Part shown: positions 5,964 through 14,942 of the stretch, piece by piece
How positions within the stretch are numbered: the stretch's first letter is position 1
Layout of the letters: each line of letters opens with the position of its first letter
Source of the DNA: Oceanicaulis sp. HLUCCA04
GTDB lineage: Bacteria; Pseudomonadota; Alphaproteobacteria; Caulobacterales; Maricaulaceae
DNA: 64,000 nucleotides
Direction: 5' to 3'
Assembly (NCBI GenBank): GCA_001314625.1
Contig: LJSH01000002.1
Location: 30,458-94,457 of the forward strand
Program-made: the position numbers and the translations under genes
The notes under the pieces: generated by a model
Told to the model about the DNA's origin: nothing
The model's database searches: none
What the model saw: only the letters and a program-made list of their open reading frames with translations

Positions 5964-8816
5964 CTAGAAAGTCGCCCGGATACCCAACGCAGCAGAGAAG
6001 CCATACTCCTCGTACTGGACGTTTACATTGCGCCGTCCGGTATAGCTGTAGAGCGGGCGGTCATTCAGGTTGGAGGCCTGTCCGAAAATCTGGAATGTGT
6101 CATTGATCCGGTAGGACGCTGTCAGGTCGACCGACACGTGATCGTCGATAAACACGTCCTGCAGCGGATCTTCAGGATCACCGATCTCGTCCAGGAAGCG
6201 GTCACGATAGGCCACCGACAGGCGGGTCTGGAAGCCCGCCCGGTCATAACCCAGCGAGGCGTTCGCCACGTTTGCCGACTGGCCCGGCAGCGGCGCGCCG
6301 CGCGAACCGCCATCGGGGGTCGGCACATCGGCATCGGTCTCCACGCGGGTATAGTTGGCCGAGACGATAAAGCCTTCGAGCAGCGGCGAGAAAACATCCA
6401 GCTCCTGCTGGAAGCCGATCTCAAGGCCGTAGAGATAGGCATCGTCGCCATTGATGAAGGTGACGTACTCGTCAAAACCGGCAAAATCACCCTGCCCGGC
6501 CAGATCAGCCGTGTAGACCGGGTTCTGCAGCCGTTTGCCGAACACGCCCACCGAGATCAGGCCCAGCCCGCCGGTATAGTACTCGACGGCCAGGTCGACA
6601 TTGTCCGCCGAAAAGCGCTCAAGATCAGGGTTGCCGGCCTCTGCCGCGGCTTCGCCATCCTCGCGCTCGACCACACCGGCCGGACGGTTCTGTTCAAAGA
6701 TCGGCCGCACCACGGAGCGGAAATAGGCCGCGCGCACCAGCACGTCCTCGCTCAGCTCATAGCGCGCATTCAGGCTCGGCAGAAGGTCCGTATAGCTGTC
6801 CTCGGCTTCGCTGGGCGTCAGGCTGAGCTCGCCCGTATCCTCGTCGAGCAGGATCTGGTTGCCGCGCGTATCATACTCGGTGTGCTCGACCCGCAAGCCG
6901 CCGACAAGACGCAGCGCGCCGATATCCGCGCCTGCCATGGCGTAGGCGGCATAGATATCCTCGTTGGTCGTGTAGTCTTCGAAATTGGAGTCGATGAAGC
7001 TGCCCTCTTCATCAAAATCGTCTTCAAACAGGGCAAGATTATTGCGGACATAATCACCGATCAGGCGCGGATAGGCCTGCGGCGCGATGGTTCCGAGCGG
7101 ATAGTCGATATCCGGGTTGAGGAAGTCTGCAACCGTCAGATTGCCATCTCCGCCGCCATAGACAAACGCGTCCAGCTGGCCGGTCTTCTCGCGCCACGAA
7201 CCTTTGACGCCGAACTGAATATAGCCCTGGTGCATGCCGGCAAACAGCATTTCGCGGCGGGCATCCAGCCGGGCGCTCCACTCGGTATCCTCGGTCAGAG
7301 ACGATTCAAACACGATCTCGTCAAGCTCATAGAGCGACGCATCCGAAAAGGCTGCCGCATCCGAGGTGATGATCTGCGGGCGCCGGGGATCGGTCAGATC
7401 GGTGCCGATCTGCGCGACGCCGGAAAAATCGGCGACAAAGATCGGCTCGATATAGTCAGGATTATCTTCCCCGGCGTCCGAATAACCAACCTGGTAGTTG
7501 AACGTCCAATCGTTAGCGCGCGTCTCGCCGCCAGCCACGACCGAGAAGATTGTCTGGGTTTCCTCGCGCTCGGAGACGTAGGATTCCACTTCCTGATTAT
7601 CGAACAGCAGCCGGTTGCCGTCTGCCGAGGCGACATTGGCCCCGTCATCAGGATCAGCCTCATAAACCGTACCGCCCTGGATCTCGTCATCGGCGAACTC
7701 CGAATACAGGGTACGGATGAACAGGTCCTGATCGTTATTGACGCGCCAGTCGAGATTCACCGAACCGCCCAGACGCTCACGGACCAGAACATAGTCGCGC
7801 GGCTCGATGACAACCGGGAAGGTCACGCCGGCTACCTCGTCCAGCCCGTCCCCGTTTTCCACACCGTCCGAACCGAGCCGGCGGCGGAAATGGCTGAGCG
7901 AGGCGGAAATGCCGATCTGACCGCCACTGTCGAGATCATAGATGTCGGAGAACGACCCGTTGATGCGCGGGCTGATCTGTTCACGCAGATCGTTATAGCT
8001 GCCTTCCAGGCTGAGCGAGCCGGAAAAACCGTCACGGTCAAAGGCAGTGGCCGTCTCAACATTGATGGCGCCGCCAATACCGTCACCATCCATGTCCGGG
8101 GTCAGGGTCTTGGTGATCTGGAGCGTCTCGAGCAACTCTGACGGAATGACGTCCAGCGCGAGGGAGCGCTCATTGCCGTCCGCGGTGGTAACCCGTTGGC
8201 CGTTGATGGTGGTAGAGTTCAGATTGGCGTTGGCGCCCCGGATCGTGATCGAGCGGCCTTCGCCCTGGTCGCGGCTGATGGACACGCCGGAAATGCGCTG
8301 GGCGGCCTCGGTGACATTCTGGTCGGGGAACTGGCCGATATAGTCGGCGGTGATAGCGTTGAGAAGATTGTCCGCATTGCGCTGACGGTTCAGCGCGCGC
8401 GAAATGTTGGAGCGCTGTCCCACGACGAGGATATTCTCGATCGCGCGCACATCGTCACCGATGGCAATCGCTACTTGTGTGCGCCCGGTGGCAGCAACAC
8501 TGACCGTCTGCGTCACCGGCTCGGCGCCCAGATAGGTGACCACCAGCGTATAATCGCCCGGCGGCACATCGGAGAACTGGAAGCGCCCCGCGCGGTCAGT
8601 CGTCCGCGTAAGGTTGAGCTCCTCGATCCGGACGGCAGCGCCGCTGAAATAGTTCTGGCCCTGTACATCGGTGACCCGGCCCTCGAGGCCGCTCGCCGCC
8701 TGGGCCTGAGCCGCAGCCGAACCGGCCGTTGTTAGCACCAGACCGGAGCCGCCCATCAGGGCGCAGGCCATTGCGGCTATGGATACGCCCAAAAGGCGCT
8801 GGCTACGAAATGGCAT
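5964..8816 (-). CDS. TonB-dependent outer-membrane receptor (TIGR01782, Xanthomonas/Caulobacter type)
   Basis: 950 residues. Signal peptide (about 1-37, ending in AAAQAQA), then a carboxypeptidase-regulatory-like domain (GRVTDVQGQNYFSGAAVRIEE ... DVPPGDYTLVVTYLG, about 43-115). The plug carries VTEAAQRISGVSISRDQGEG, SITIRGANANLNSTTING and TKTLTPDMDGDGIGGAIN, the last being the signature of the Xanthomonas/Caulobacter TIGR01782 group. The rest is a 22-stranded barrel ending in LGIRATF with terminal Phe. A strong GAGGGAG precedes the ATG at 8816. Substrate cannot be read; the group mostly imports sugars or phosphorylated compounds with TonB energy. It is divergent from a secreted metallophosphoesterase, suggesting release of phosphate or phospho-esters. 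Confidence 0.93.
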   Translation of the reverse strand: MPFRSQRLLGVSIAAMACALMGGSGLVLTTAGSAAAQAQAASGLEGRVTDVQGQNYFSGAAVRIEELNLTRTTDRAGRFQFSDVPPGDYTLVVTYLGAEPVTQTVSVAATGRTQVAIAIGDDVRAIENILVVGQRSNISRALNRQRNADNLLNAITADYIGQFPDQNVTEAAQRISGVSISRDQGEGRSITIRGANANLNSTTINGQRVTTADGNERSLALDVIPSELLETLQITKTLTPDMDGDGIGGAINVETATAFDRDGFSGSLSLEGSYNDLREQISPRINGSFSDIYDLDSGGQIGISASLSHFRRRLGSDGVENGDGLDEVAGVTFPVVIEPRDYVLVRERLGGSVNLDWRVNNDQDLFIRTLYSEFADDEIQGGTVYEADPDDGANVASADGNRLLFDNQEVESYVSEREETQTIFSVVAGGETRANDWTFNYQVGYSDAGEDNPDYIEPIFVADFSGVAQIGTDLTDPRRPQIITSDAAAFSDASLYELDEIVFESSLTEDTEWSARLDARREMLFAGMHQGYIQFGVKGSWREKTGQLDAFVYGGGDGNLTVADFLNPDIDYPLGTIAPQAYPRLIGDYVRNNLALFEDDFDEEGSFIDSNFEDYTTNEDIYAAYAMAGADIGALRLVGGLRVEHTEYDTRGNQILLDEDTGELSLTPSEAEDSYTDLLPSLNARYELSEDVLVRAAYFRSVVRPIFEQNRPAGVVEREDGEAAAEAGNPDLERFSADNVDLAVEYYTGGLGLISVGVFGKRLQNPVYTADLAGQGDFAGFDEYVTFINGDDAYLYGLEIGFQQELDVFSPLLEGFIVSANYTRVETDADVPTPDGGSRGAPLPGQSANVANASLGYDRAGFQTRLSVAYRDRFLDEIGDPEDPLQDVFIDDHVSVDLTASYRINDTFQIFGQASNLNDRPLYSYTGRRNVNVQYEEYGFSAALGIRATF

Positions 8817-9087
8817 CACAAAAACTCCCTCTGGTATCCACCCGAAAATCAGAAGCAAAACCCGCCATGCGGCGCGCGTCGCCGCAACGTGAACCGACAT
8901 GAGAAAGGTGACGCCGGCATCACTGATCGATGAAGCTGATATGAATTGTTGATGATGGTTTTCTGACAGCCTGTGATGACAGACCCGGACTTGGCGCCGT
9001 CACTTGTTTCACTATGCTGTCACACAACGCAGTCATGTTCCGCGCCGGGTATTGCTGTCTGCTGTTCACAAGGAGAGGTATTTCACC
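8817..9087. promoter_or_regulatory. Divergent control region, TonB receptor / metallophosphoesterase
   Basis: 271 bp between two divergent starts. It contains several CTGTCA-type half sites: TGACAG (8963), ATGACAG (8977), CTGTCAC (9016) and CTGTCT (9055). Such words build PhoB boxes, but here pairs are spaced 13 bp rather than the usual 11 bp. A clear AAGGAGAGG serves the rightward gene. No convincing -35/-10 pair was picked. Confidence 0.4.
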
Positions 9088-9975
9088 ATGATCAGGCAAT
9101 TTCGTGCCGGTGTTTTCGCCGCGCTTGTCGCCATCACATCATTCCATGGCGTGGCTGCTGCGCAGGCGCAGGCGGGGGATGACCAAGCACCCGACGGCAT
9201 CGTGGCGCGCTTTGCCGTACTGGGAGATGCCGAGCCGAAACCGTGTGCCCTGTTTCCCGGCGTGGAAGCAGCCGTAGAAGACGTCAACGCACTGGCAGAA
9301 AGCGGGCGGATAGATTTCGTCGTCGGGGTCGGCGACATCGCCCACAAAGCGACCGAGATCCAGTACGAGAATGCCACGCCGGCGCTGCAATCGCTGACCC
9401 GGCCCTTCTATCCCATTATGGGCAATGAAGAGCACAACGGAACGGTAGAGTGGTATCTTGAGTTTGCCAGCCAGTGGAACCCGGAGGTCACGGCGCCAAG
9501 CTATCTGCGCGATCTGGACTCATTCGTGATGGTCCACGCTTCTCCCGACTTCAGCCGTGATTTCGAAGACGAGGGCATTGACTGGATGATCGAGCAGATC
9601 GAGGCGGCAGCGCCGAGGCCGGTCTTCCTGGTGGTTCATGCTGCCCAGGCCGGCGCGTATCCGGAAGACCCCGAGAAGGGTGTTCACAATCCGCGTTTTC
9701 AGGAGGTTGTCGATCAGCCGAACCTGGCGGCGGTGATTTCCGGTGACCTGCACATGGACATGGACCGCACCGTCCACTCACGCCAGATCGGCGACGTCCA
9801 TTATCTTCACATGCCGGCGCTGGAGCGCACCAAAATCCCGGACGAAACCCGTCATACGCCGATGTACCGGGTGTTCACCGTGTACGAGAGCGGCGAGGTC
9901 CAGGTCGACACGTACGAAACGGGCAATCTGGAGCCGCTGGACCGGCACGAATACCGCTTCACTCTGCGGCAATGA
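9088..9975 (+). CDS. Secreted calcineurin-like metallophosphoesterase
   Basis: 295 residues with a signal peptide (about 1-27, HGVAAAQAQA). Metallophosphoesterase motifs appear in order: FAVLGDAEP, DFVVGVGDIAHK (GD motif), YPIMGNEEHNG (GN-H/E), FLVVHAAQ (His) and AVISGDLHMDMD (G-x-LH). Together these would hold two metals and hydrolyse phosphate esters in the periplasm. The first block reads GDAEP where many relatives have D-x-H, so metal 1 coordination may vary. The start at 9088 has AAGGAGAGG 9 bp upstream. Divergent transcription with a TonB receptor suggests joint use of an organic phosphate source. Confidence 0.85.
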   Translation: MIRQFRAGVFAALVAITSFHGVAAAQAQAGDDQAPDGIVARFAVLGDAEPKPCALFPGVEAAVEDVNALAESGRIDFVVGVGDIAHKATEIQYENATPALQSLTRPFYPIMGNEEHNGTVEWYLEFASQWNPEVTAPSYLRDLDSFVMVHASPDFSRDFEDEGIDWMIEQIEAAAPRPVFLVVHAAQAGAYPEDPEKGVHNPRFQEVVDQPNLAAVISGDLHMDMDRTVHSRQIGDVHYLHMPALERTKIPDETRHTPMYRVFTVYESGEVQVDTYETGNLEPLDRHEYRFTLRQ

Positions 9976-10059
9976 CCGGCTTTCCTGGCGTCTGCCTCCC
10001 GCGCCTGTGCGACACCCGTCATGACAGGCCGGGCGGCGTTGGCTAATGTACGTGCCAGT

Positions 10060-10136
10060 GTCCCCGTAGCTCAGCAGGATAGAGCATCAGATTCCTAATC
10101 TGGGGGCCACAGGTTCGAATCCTGTCGGGGACACCA
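10060..10136 (+). tRNA. tRNA-Arg (anticodon CCT)
   Basis: A complete 77-nt cloverleaf. Acceptor GTCCCCG pairs with CGGGGAC and a CCA end is encoded (10134-10136). D arm AGCTCAGCAGGATAGAGC, anticodon stem TCAGA/TCTGG with loop TTCCTAA giving anticodon CCT, and T arm ACAGGTTCGAATCCTGT are all present. It would read AGG arginine codons, rare in this high-GC genome. It stands alone, with no integrase or att duplication visible nearby. Confidence 0.95.
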
Positions 10137-10290
10137 TTTTCACCGCGCTTCCTGGCGTCCGCGCCTTCGGGCTCGCCGGCAAGGACGAGAAAACTTTGCG
10201 CTTTTTGCGCTGCAGCACGCAATAAAGCATTGCCGCCGCGATCATTACGCCCCTAACCTCGCAAACAGGGATTGCAGGGCAAGGTCACGC

Positions 10291-10710
10291 ATGGGCAACA
10301 CCACGCATACACCAAGCATTCTTCTGGTTGAGGATGACGACACCGAAGCGGACCTGTTTTCGCGGATGTTGTTGAAGAAATCACCAGATTCCACACTGTC
10401 GCGCGTTGCCACCGGCAGAGAGGCGCTTGAGCGGCTGGCGGCCGACACGCTGCCCGATTGTATCGTGCTCGATCTGCGCCTGCCCGGGGAAGACGGGATC
10501 TGGATTCTCGAGCGCCTGCTGGAATCACCTGAATGGCGCGCCATACCCGTTATCGTGTTTTCCGGCGATGTCTCCCTGCTGGGTCCGGCCTCAAGCCAGT
10601 ATCCCAATGTCGCCTCCAGCGTGCGCAAGCCGCACAGCGTTGAGGAATATGAGTCCACCTTGCTGATTGTCTGCGCCATAGTCGGCGCGACGGTATCAAC
10701 CGGCACCTGA
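10291..10710 (+). CDS. Single-domain response regulator (CheY-like receiver)
   Basis: 139 residues made only of a receiver domain. The acidic pocket is LLVEDDDTEADLF, the phospho-acceptor is D61 in CIVLDLRLPGEDG, the switch Ser lies in IVFSGD and the conserved Lys is K113 in SVRKPHS. No output domain is present, so it works by protein-protein contact or phosphate transfer, as in the DivK/CpdR type or a phosphatase-linked receiver. No histidine kinase is adjacent. It converges on the GAF gene with a 5-bp gap. The sequence does not look like DivK, so the partner is unknown. Confidence 0.85.
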   Translation: MGNTTHTPSILLVEDDDTEADLFSRMLLKKSPDSTLSRVATGREALERLAADTLPDCIVLDLRLPGEDGIWILERLLESPEWRAIPVIVFSGDVSLLGPASSQYPNVASSVRKPHSVEEYESTLLIVCAIVGATVSTGT

Positions 10711-10715
10711 AGCGG

Positions 10716-11273
10716 TCACGCGCTGAGTTTGCGCATCTGCGGTTCGCTTGCGGACATGTCCTGGTGCTGAAGACGGCGCTGAATGTCTTTCAGCTCAAGG
10801 CTTTGACGATGCGCGGTAATGGCGTGCATGACAGCGTCTGCCAGATGGCCAAGCAGACGTAGCTGCGCGTCATCAAGACGGCGCGGGACGGTATCCAGGA
10901 TACACAAGGTTCCCAGCGCATAGCCGTCACAATCAATCAGCGGCGCACCGGCATAAAAGCGCACATGCGGCGCTCCTGTGACGAGAGGATTGGCGGCAAA
11001 GCGGCGGTCGCGCGCGGTATCTGGCACGACCATCGGCTCGAAGCCTTCAATCGTATGCGTGCAGAACGAGATGTTGCGCGTCGTCTCGCGCAAATCCACA
11101 CCGAGCGCGGATTTGAACCATTGCCGGTCTGTATCCACGAGGGAAACCAGTGCAATCGGCACGTCAAACGCCAGCGCCGCTGCCCGCGTCAGGCAGTCGA
11201 ACGCGGGATGGGGCGCCGTATCGAGTATGGCACACGCCTTGAGCGCTGCGATGCGTTGGAGTTCCGAATTCAC
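10716..11273 (-). CDS. GAF-domain sensory protein
   Basis: About 185 residues from a GTG at 11273. The GAF domain begins almost at once: ELQRIAALKACAILDTAPHPAFDCLTRAAALAF, then VDTDRQWFKSALGVDLRETTR, ISFCTHTI, VVPDTARDRRFAANPLV and VRFYAGAPLIDCDGYALGTLCILD, the standard order for the free-standing phytochrome-like GAF family. A short C-terminal coiled coil follows (LELKDIQRRLQHQD). There is no kinase or GGDEF domain, so it may feed a separate kinase. The start is uncertain: no good ribosome-binding site precedes 11273, and a GTG at 11360 would add 29 unlikely residues. Confidence 0.75.
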   Translation of the reverse strand: MNSELQRIAALKACAILDTAPHPAFDCLTRAAALAFDVPIALVSLVDTDRQWFKSALGVDLRETTRNISFCTHTIEGFEPMVVPDTARDRRFAANPLVTGAPHVRFYAGAPLIDCDGYALGTLCILDTVPRRLDDAQLRLLGHLADAVMHAITAHRQSLELKDIQRRLQHQDMSASEPQMRKLSA

Positions 11274-11441
11274 TATGTAGCATCCACTGAGCAGAGTCAC
11301 TGAATGGCTATATGCTCTGAACACTGCGCAACCGTAAATGATCCTGCACAGCGCGGACACGAGTTTGTGACCGGCCCGATTGCCAATCAGGCGCAGCGGT
11401 CTCTAGTCTGGCCTTGAAGAACGGAAACGGAGAGCACGCGC

Positions 11442-12233
11442 ATGGATCTGACCGGCAAGACAGCCATTGTGACCGGGGGCGCCAGCGGAATCGGGCTGGC
11501 GGTGGCGAAGGCGCTGCACGCGAGAGGCGCGAAAATCGCGATAGCAGACCTTAATGCCGGTGCGGCCGCAGAGGCTGGCAAGGCGCTCGGCGGGTTTGGC
11601 GAAGCGGTCGATGTCAGCGATGAAGCCGCGCTCGTTCGCTTTATCAACAAGGTCGAGCGTACGCTGGGCCCGGTCGATATCTATATGTCCAATGCCGGCC
11701 TGGGCGTGACCGATGGCCCGGGATGGGGCGCAGGCGATGCACCTAACGCCTCATGGGATCTGTGCTGGCAAGTCAATGTCATGGGCAGCGTGTTTGCGGC
11801 GCGCCATCTCGCCCGCGCCATTGCCGCCCGCAAGGGATATTTCGTCATTACCGCATCGGCGGCCGGGCTGCTGGCCCAAATCGGTGATGCGCCCTATTCG
11901 GCAACGAAGGCAGCGGCCGTCTCGTTTGCGGAGTGTCTGGCCATCACCCATGGCGATGACGGCCTGAACGTCCACTGCCTGTGTCCTGAAGGGGTCCGCA
12001 CCCCTCTCGTCGAAGGCATAGAAGGCGGCGCGCAAGGGCTTGGCGGCTATCTGGAAGCCGATGAGGTGGCCGAAGCGCTGCTCACGGCAATGGAAGAGCG
12101 CCGCTTCCTGGTCATGACCCACGAAAACACGCCCGCCTATGTGGCCACCAAGGGTCAGGACCGCGATCGCTGGGTCGGTGGCATGCGCAAGCTGCGCCGT
12201 ATGCTGGTGGAAAAGCTTGGACGGCCGATGTAG
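11442..12233 (+). CDS. Short-chain dehydrogenase/reductase
   Basis: 263 residues, a classical SDR. Cofactor motif TGGASGIG (about 11-18), the ADLN acidic turn after beta-2 (favouring NAD over NADP), SNAGLG, catalytic Ser in ITASAAG and the YSATK pair (Tyr and Lys). The tail LVMTHENTPAYVATKGQDRDRW resembles SDR proteins that act on lipid or steroid-like alcohols, but the substrate cannot be deduced. GAGAG lies before the ATG. It is a single gene converging on the response regulator with an 8-bp gap. Confidence 0.88.
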   Translation: MDLTGKTAIVTGGASGIGLAVAKALHARGAKIAIADLNAGAAAEAGKALGGFGEAVDVSDEAALVRFINKVERTLGPVDIYMSNAGLGVTDGPGWGAGDAPNASWDLCWQVNVMGSVFAARHLARAIAARKGYFVITASAAGLLAQIGDAPYSATKAAAVSFAECLAITHGDDGLNVHCLCPEGVRTPLVEGIEGGAQGLGGYLEADEVAEALLTAMEERRFLVMTHENTPAYVATKGQDRDRWVGGMRKLRRMLVEKLGRPM

Positions 12234-12241
12234 GGGCAGGC

Positions 12242-12928
12242 TCAGGCCTTCAGCCGGTATCCGCCCGTATCGGTGATCAGAAGGCGCGCCTTGCCGGGAT
12301 CGGGCTCGATCTTCTGGCGCAAGCGATAGATATGGGTTTCCAGCGTGTGGGTATTGGCCTCGCGGTGATATCCCCAGACCCGGTCGAGCAATTCATCGCG
12401 TGCGACCGGCTTGCCGCCGGCGCGGTAGAGATATTTCAGAATGCTCGTCTCTTTTTCCGTCAGTCGGATGCGTTTGCCGTCATTATTGATCAGCTGCTTC
12501 ATGCCGGGCGTGAACACGTAAGGCCCTATATTGAGCACAGCGTCTTCCGACGCCTCATAGCGCCGCAGCTGGGTACGCACACGCTCCAGAAGCACGCGAA
12601 ACGCGATAGGCTTGGCCAGAAAGTCGCTCGCGCCCGATTGCAGCCCCTTCACATGGTCCTCATCACCGGACTGGGCGGTGAGAAGGATGATCGGCACCGT
12701 CTCGCCTTCATCGCGCAGGGCGGCGCAGGCATCCCGCCCGTCCATATCCGGCAGGCCGACATCGAAGATGACGATGTCGGGACTGTCCTGGCGGATTCGC
12801 ATCATGCCCTCACCGGCCGTGGACGCGGTAATGACGGCAAACCCGTCCTCAAAACCGAACTGCTCGGCCAGCGCTTCGCGCAGATCGGTATCGTCATCAA
12901 TGATCAGAACGGTCTTTTCACCGGCCAT
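12242..12928 (-). CDS. cenR: OmpR-family response regulator, CenR-like
   Basis: 228 residues. The receiver (about 6-118) has DDDTD, phospho-acceptor D56 in DIVIFDVGLPDMDG and K106 in SDFLAKPI. The C-terminal winged helix (about 130-226) has LTEKETSILKYLYRAGGKPVARDELL, THTLETHIYRLRQKIEPDP and TDTGGYRL. Sequence flavour and location near the origin recall CenR, the essential envelope regulator of Caulobacter, but CenK is not in the window and the name is a judgement. The ATG at 12928 has GGGAGG about 10 bp upstream. A possible envelope role fits the divergent L,D-transpeptidase gene 116 bp away. Confidence 0.6.
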   Translation of the reverse strand: MAGEKTVLIIDDDTDLREALAEQFGFEDGFAVITASTAGEGMMRIRQDSPDIVIFDVGLPDMDGRDACAALRDEGETVPIILLTAQSGDEDHVKGLQSGASDFLAKPIAFRVLLERVRTQLRRYEASEDAVLNIGPYVFTPGMKQLINNDGKRIRLTEKETSILKYLYRAGGKPVARDELLDRVWGYHREANTHTLETHIYRLRQKIEPDPGKARLLITDTGGYRLKA

Positions 12929-13044
12929 GGCAGACCAAGCCTCCCTGATGGGCGTCAACGCGTGAGCATAGTGTGCGTCGAACCGTCACGCCAACTGCCT
13001 GCCGCCGCTTGCCAAACGGCCAGGATAACCGCCAGTCTGGCGCT

Positions 13045-13566
13045 ATGAAGCTCGTCGCCCACAGCGATAATATCCTGTTGGCCAATGGCCGCGCCTGGCC
13101 TTGCGCGCTAGGGCGGTCCGGTGTGGTTTCTGCCCGGACCAAGCGTGAAGGAGACGGGGCAAGCCCGGCGGGAATCTGGCCCGTCCGGCGGGTGCTCTGG
13201 CGTCCAGACCGGCTCGAACAGCCCCGCACCAGCCTGCTCTTTCAGCCGATTGCGCCGGATGATGGCTGGTGCGATGCGCCCGATGATCCGGCCTATAACC
13301 GGCCCGTTCGCATGCCTTGGCCCACCAGCCATGAAGTTATGACACGAACGGACGGTCTATACGACGTCGTAGTCATATTGGGGCATAATGACAGCCCGCC
13401 AATACCGGGTATGGGTTCAGCCATATTCCTGCATTGCGCCAGCCCGGATTATCAGCCGACCGAGGGCTGCATTGCCCTGGCAAGGACAGACTTGCTGACA
13501 CTGCTCGCGGGTATGACCCAGGCGAGCACGGTTGAGATCTCAGCCAGTCCTGCGCCTACAGAATAA
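13045..13566 (+). CDS. L,D-transpeptidase (YkuD) family protein
   Basis: 173 residues consisting of a YkuD catalytic domain with no signal peptide. The active site is [20 protein letters not shown]: the His and the Cys in TEGC match the H-x14-(S/T)-x-GC pattern of L,D-transpeptidases that cross-link or modify peptidoglycan stem peptides. Earlier words such as [25 protein letters not shown] are the family's N-terminal strand (K-REGD-x-x-TP-x-G). The lack of an export signal is common in this subfamily. Its stop overlaps the convergent hslU stop by 11 bp. It is divergent from the CenR-like regulator. Confidence 0.85.
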   Translation: MKLVAHSDNILLANGRAWPCALGRSGVVSARTKREGDGASPAGIWPVRRVLWRPDRLEQPRTSLLFQPIAPDDGWCDAPDDPAYNRPVRMPWPTSHEVMTRTDGLYDVVVILGHNDSPPIPGMGSAIFLHCASPDYQPTEGCIALARTDLLTLLAGMTQASTVEISASPAPTE

Positions 13567-14857
13567 ACTTCGACAGGTCCGCATTGGCCGCCAGCGACTT
13601 CACGCGGTCATGCACATAGTCCGCATCGATCACCAGCGACTCGCCCGAACGGTCGGACGCGGTGTAGCTGATCTCCTCGACAAGACGCTCCAGAATCGTG
13701 TGCAGGCGCCGCGCACCGATATTCTCCACGCTGGCATTGACCTCGGCCGCATAGTCGGCAATCGCCTCGATAGCGCTGTCGTCCAGGCTCAGATCGAAGC
13801 CCTCTGTTTTCATCAGCGCCACATATTGCGTCACCAGGCTGGCTTCCGGCTCGGTCAGGATGGCGCGGAAATCGTCACGCGTCAGGGCTTTCAGCTCTAC
13901 GCGGATAGGCAAACGCCCCTGCAGCTCGGGCAGAAGATCACTGGGCTTGGTCACGTGAAACGCACCCGACGCGATGAACAGCACATGGTCGGTTCTGACG
14001 GGTCCGTGCTTGGTTGCCACCGTCGCACCCTCGATCAGCGGCAGGAGATCACGCTGGACCCCTTCGCGCGACACATCGGCGCCGCGCGCTTCGGCCCGCG
14101 CTGCGATTTTATCAATCTCGTCGAGGAACACGATGCCTTCGTTTTCAGCCAGACGCACGGCCTCGGCCTGGATCTGGCTGTCATCGAGCAGGCGGTCGGC
14201 CTCTTCCTGCAAGAGCGGCTCATAGGCTTCGCGCACTGTGGTGCGGATCGTCTTGCGGCGGCGGCCCATGCCTTTTCCGAGCATATCGCCCAGATTGATC
14301 ATGCCGACACCGCCCATGCCGGGCAAATCCAGCCCCTGCAGCGGATTGGCATCATCGGCCAGCTCGATCTCGATTTCCTTGTCGTCTATCTCGCCAGCGT
14401 GAAGCTTGCGCCGGAAGCTGTCGCGTGTCGTCGTGCTGGCGCCGGGCCCCACCAGCGCGTCCAGCACGCGCTTTTCGGCAGCTTCCTGCGCGCGGGGGCG
14501 CACCTCTTCGCGGCGGCGCTCGCGCACCAGCGAGATGGCAATCTCGACCAGATCGCGCACGATGGAATCGACATCCCTGCCGACATAGCCAACTTCGGTG
14601 AACTTGGTGGCTTCGACCTTCAGGAAGGGCGCACCGGCAAGGCGGGCCAGACGGCGCGAGATTTCGGTCTTGCCCACGCCGGTCGGGCCGATCATCAGAA
14701 TGTTTTTCGGCGTGATTTCCGCGCGCAGCGATTCGTCGACGCGCTTGCGCCGCCAGCGATTGCGCAGCGCAATGGCGACCGCCTTCTTGGCGTCGTGCTG
14801 GCCGATAATGTGGCGGTCCAGTTCAGAGACAATCTCGCGTGGCGACAATTCGGTCAT
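13556..14857 (-). CDS. hslU: HslU, ATPase subunit of the HslUV protease
   Basis: 433 residues, normal length. AAA+ motifs: Walker [10 protein letters not shown] (about 57-65), the GYVGRD pore loop, I-domain (about 110-240), Walker [11 protein letters not shown], sensor 1 LFIASGAFH and C-terminal sensor 2 [11 protein letters not shown]. The tail ends LSKFIL, the peptide that docks into HslV. HslU unfolds proteins for the HslV threonine protease. Unusually, hslV is not next to it: the upstream gene (85-bp gap) is queG, and no hslV is seen in the window. Confidence 0.96.
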   Translation of the reverse strand: MTELSPREIVSELDRHIIGQHDAKKAVAIALRNRWRRKRVDESLRAEITPKNILMIGPTGVGKTEISRRLARLAGAPFLKVEATKFTEVGYVGRDVDSIVRDLVEIAISLVRERRREEVRPRAQEAAEKRVLDALVGPGASTTTRDSFRRKLHAGEIDDKEIEIELADDANPLQGLDLPGMGGVGMINLGDMLGKGMGRRRKTIRTTVREAYEPLLQEEADRLLDDSQIQAEAVRLAENEGIVFLDEIDKIAARAEARGADVSREGVQRDLLPLIEGATVATKHGPVRTDHVLFIASGAFHVTKPSDLLPELQGRLPIRVELKALTRDDFRAILTEPEASLVTQYVALMKTEGFDLSLDDSAIEAIADYAAEVNASVENIGARRLHTILERLVEEISYTASDRSGESLVIDADYVHDRVKSLAANADLSKFIL

Positions 14858-14942
14858 CAGGAGCCCTTGACGTGTGTGGAGCGGAACGACGCCGGTCATG
14901 TAGGCAGCCCCGGCGCGCCGGGAAACCCTTCAAACCCAGGCA

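Noticed and set aside
6138-8141. Long rightward open frame of 667 codons antisense to the TonB receptor
   Set aside because: High-GC antisense frame lying entirely within a strongly supported gene; no start signal and no family-like motifs.
8960-9035. Classical Pho box in the receptor/phosphoesterase region
   Set aside because: Half sites are there but spacing is 13 bp, not 11 bp, so no standard Pho box is claimed (listed only as a finding).
10060-10136. tRNA-Arg as a phage or island attachment site
   Set aside because: No integrase, no direct repeat of the 3' tRNA end and no change in composition downstream.
13950-13965. TCACGTGAAAC, a parS-like word in hslU
   Set aside because: Only 12 of 16 parS positions match, and it is about 9 kb left of the origin within a conserved HslU coding segment, so chance is likely.
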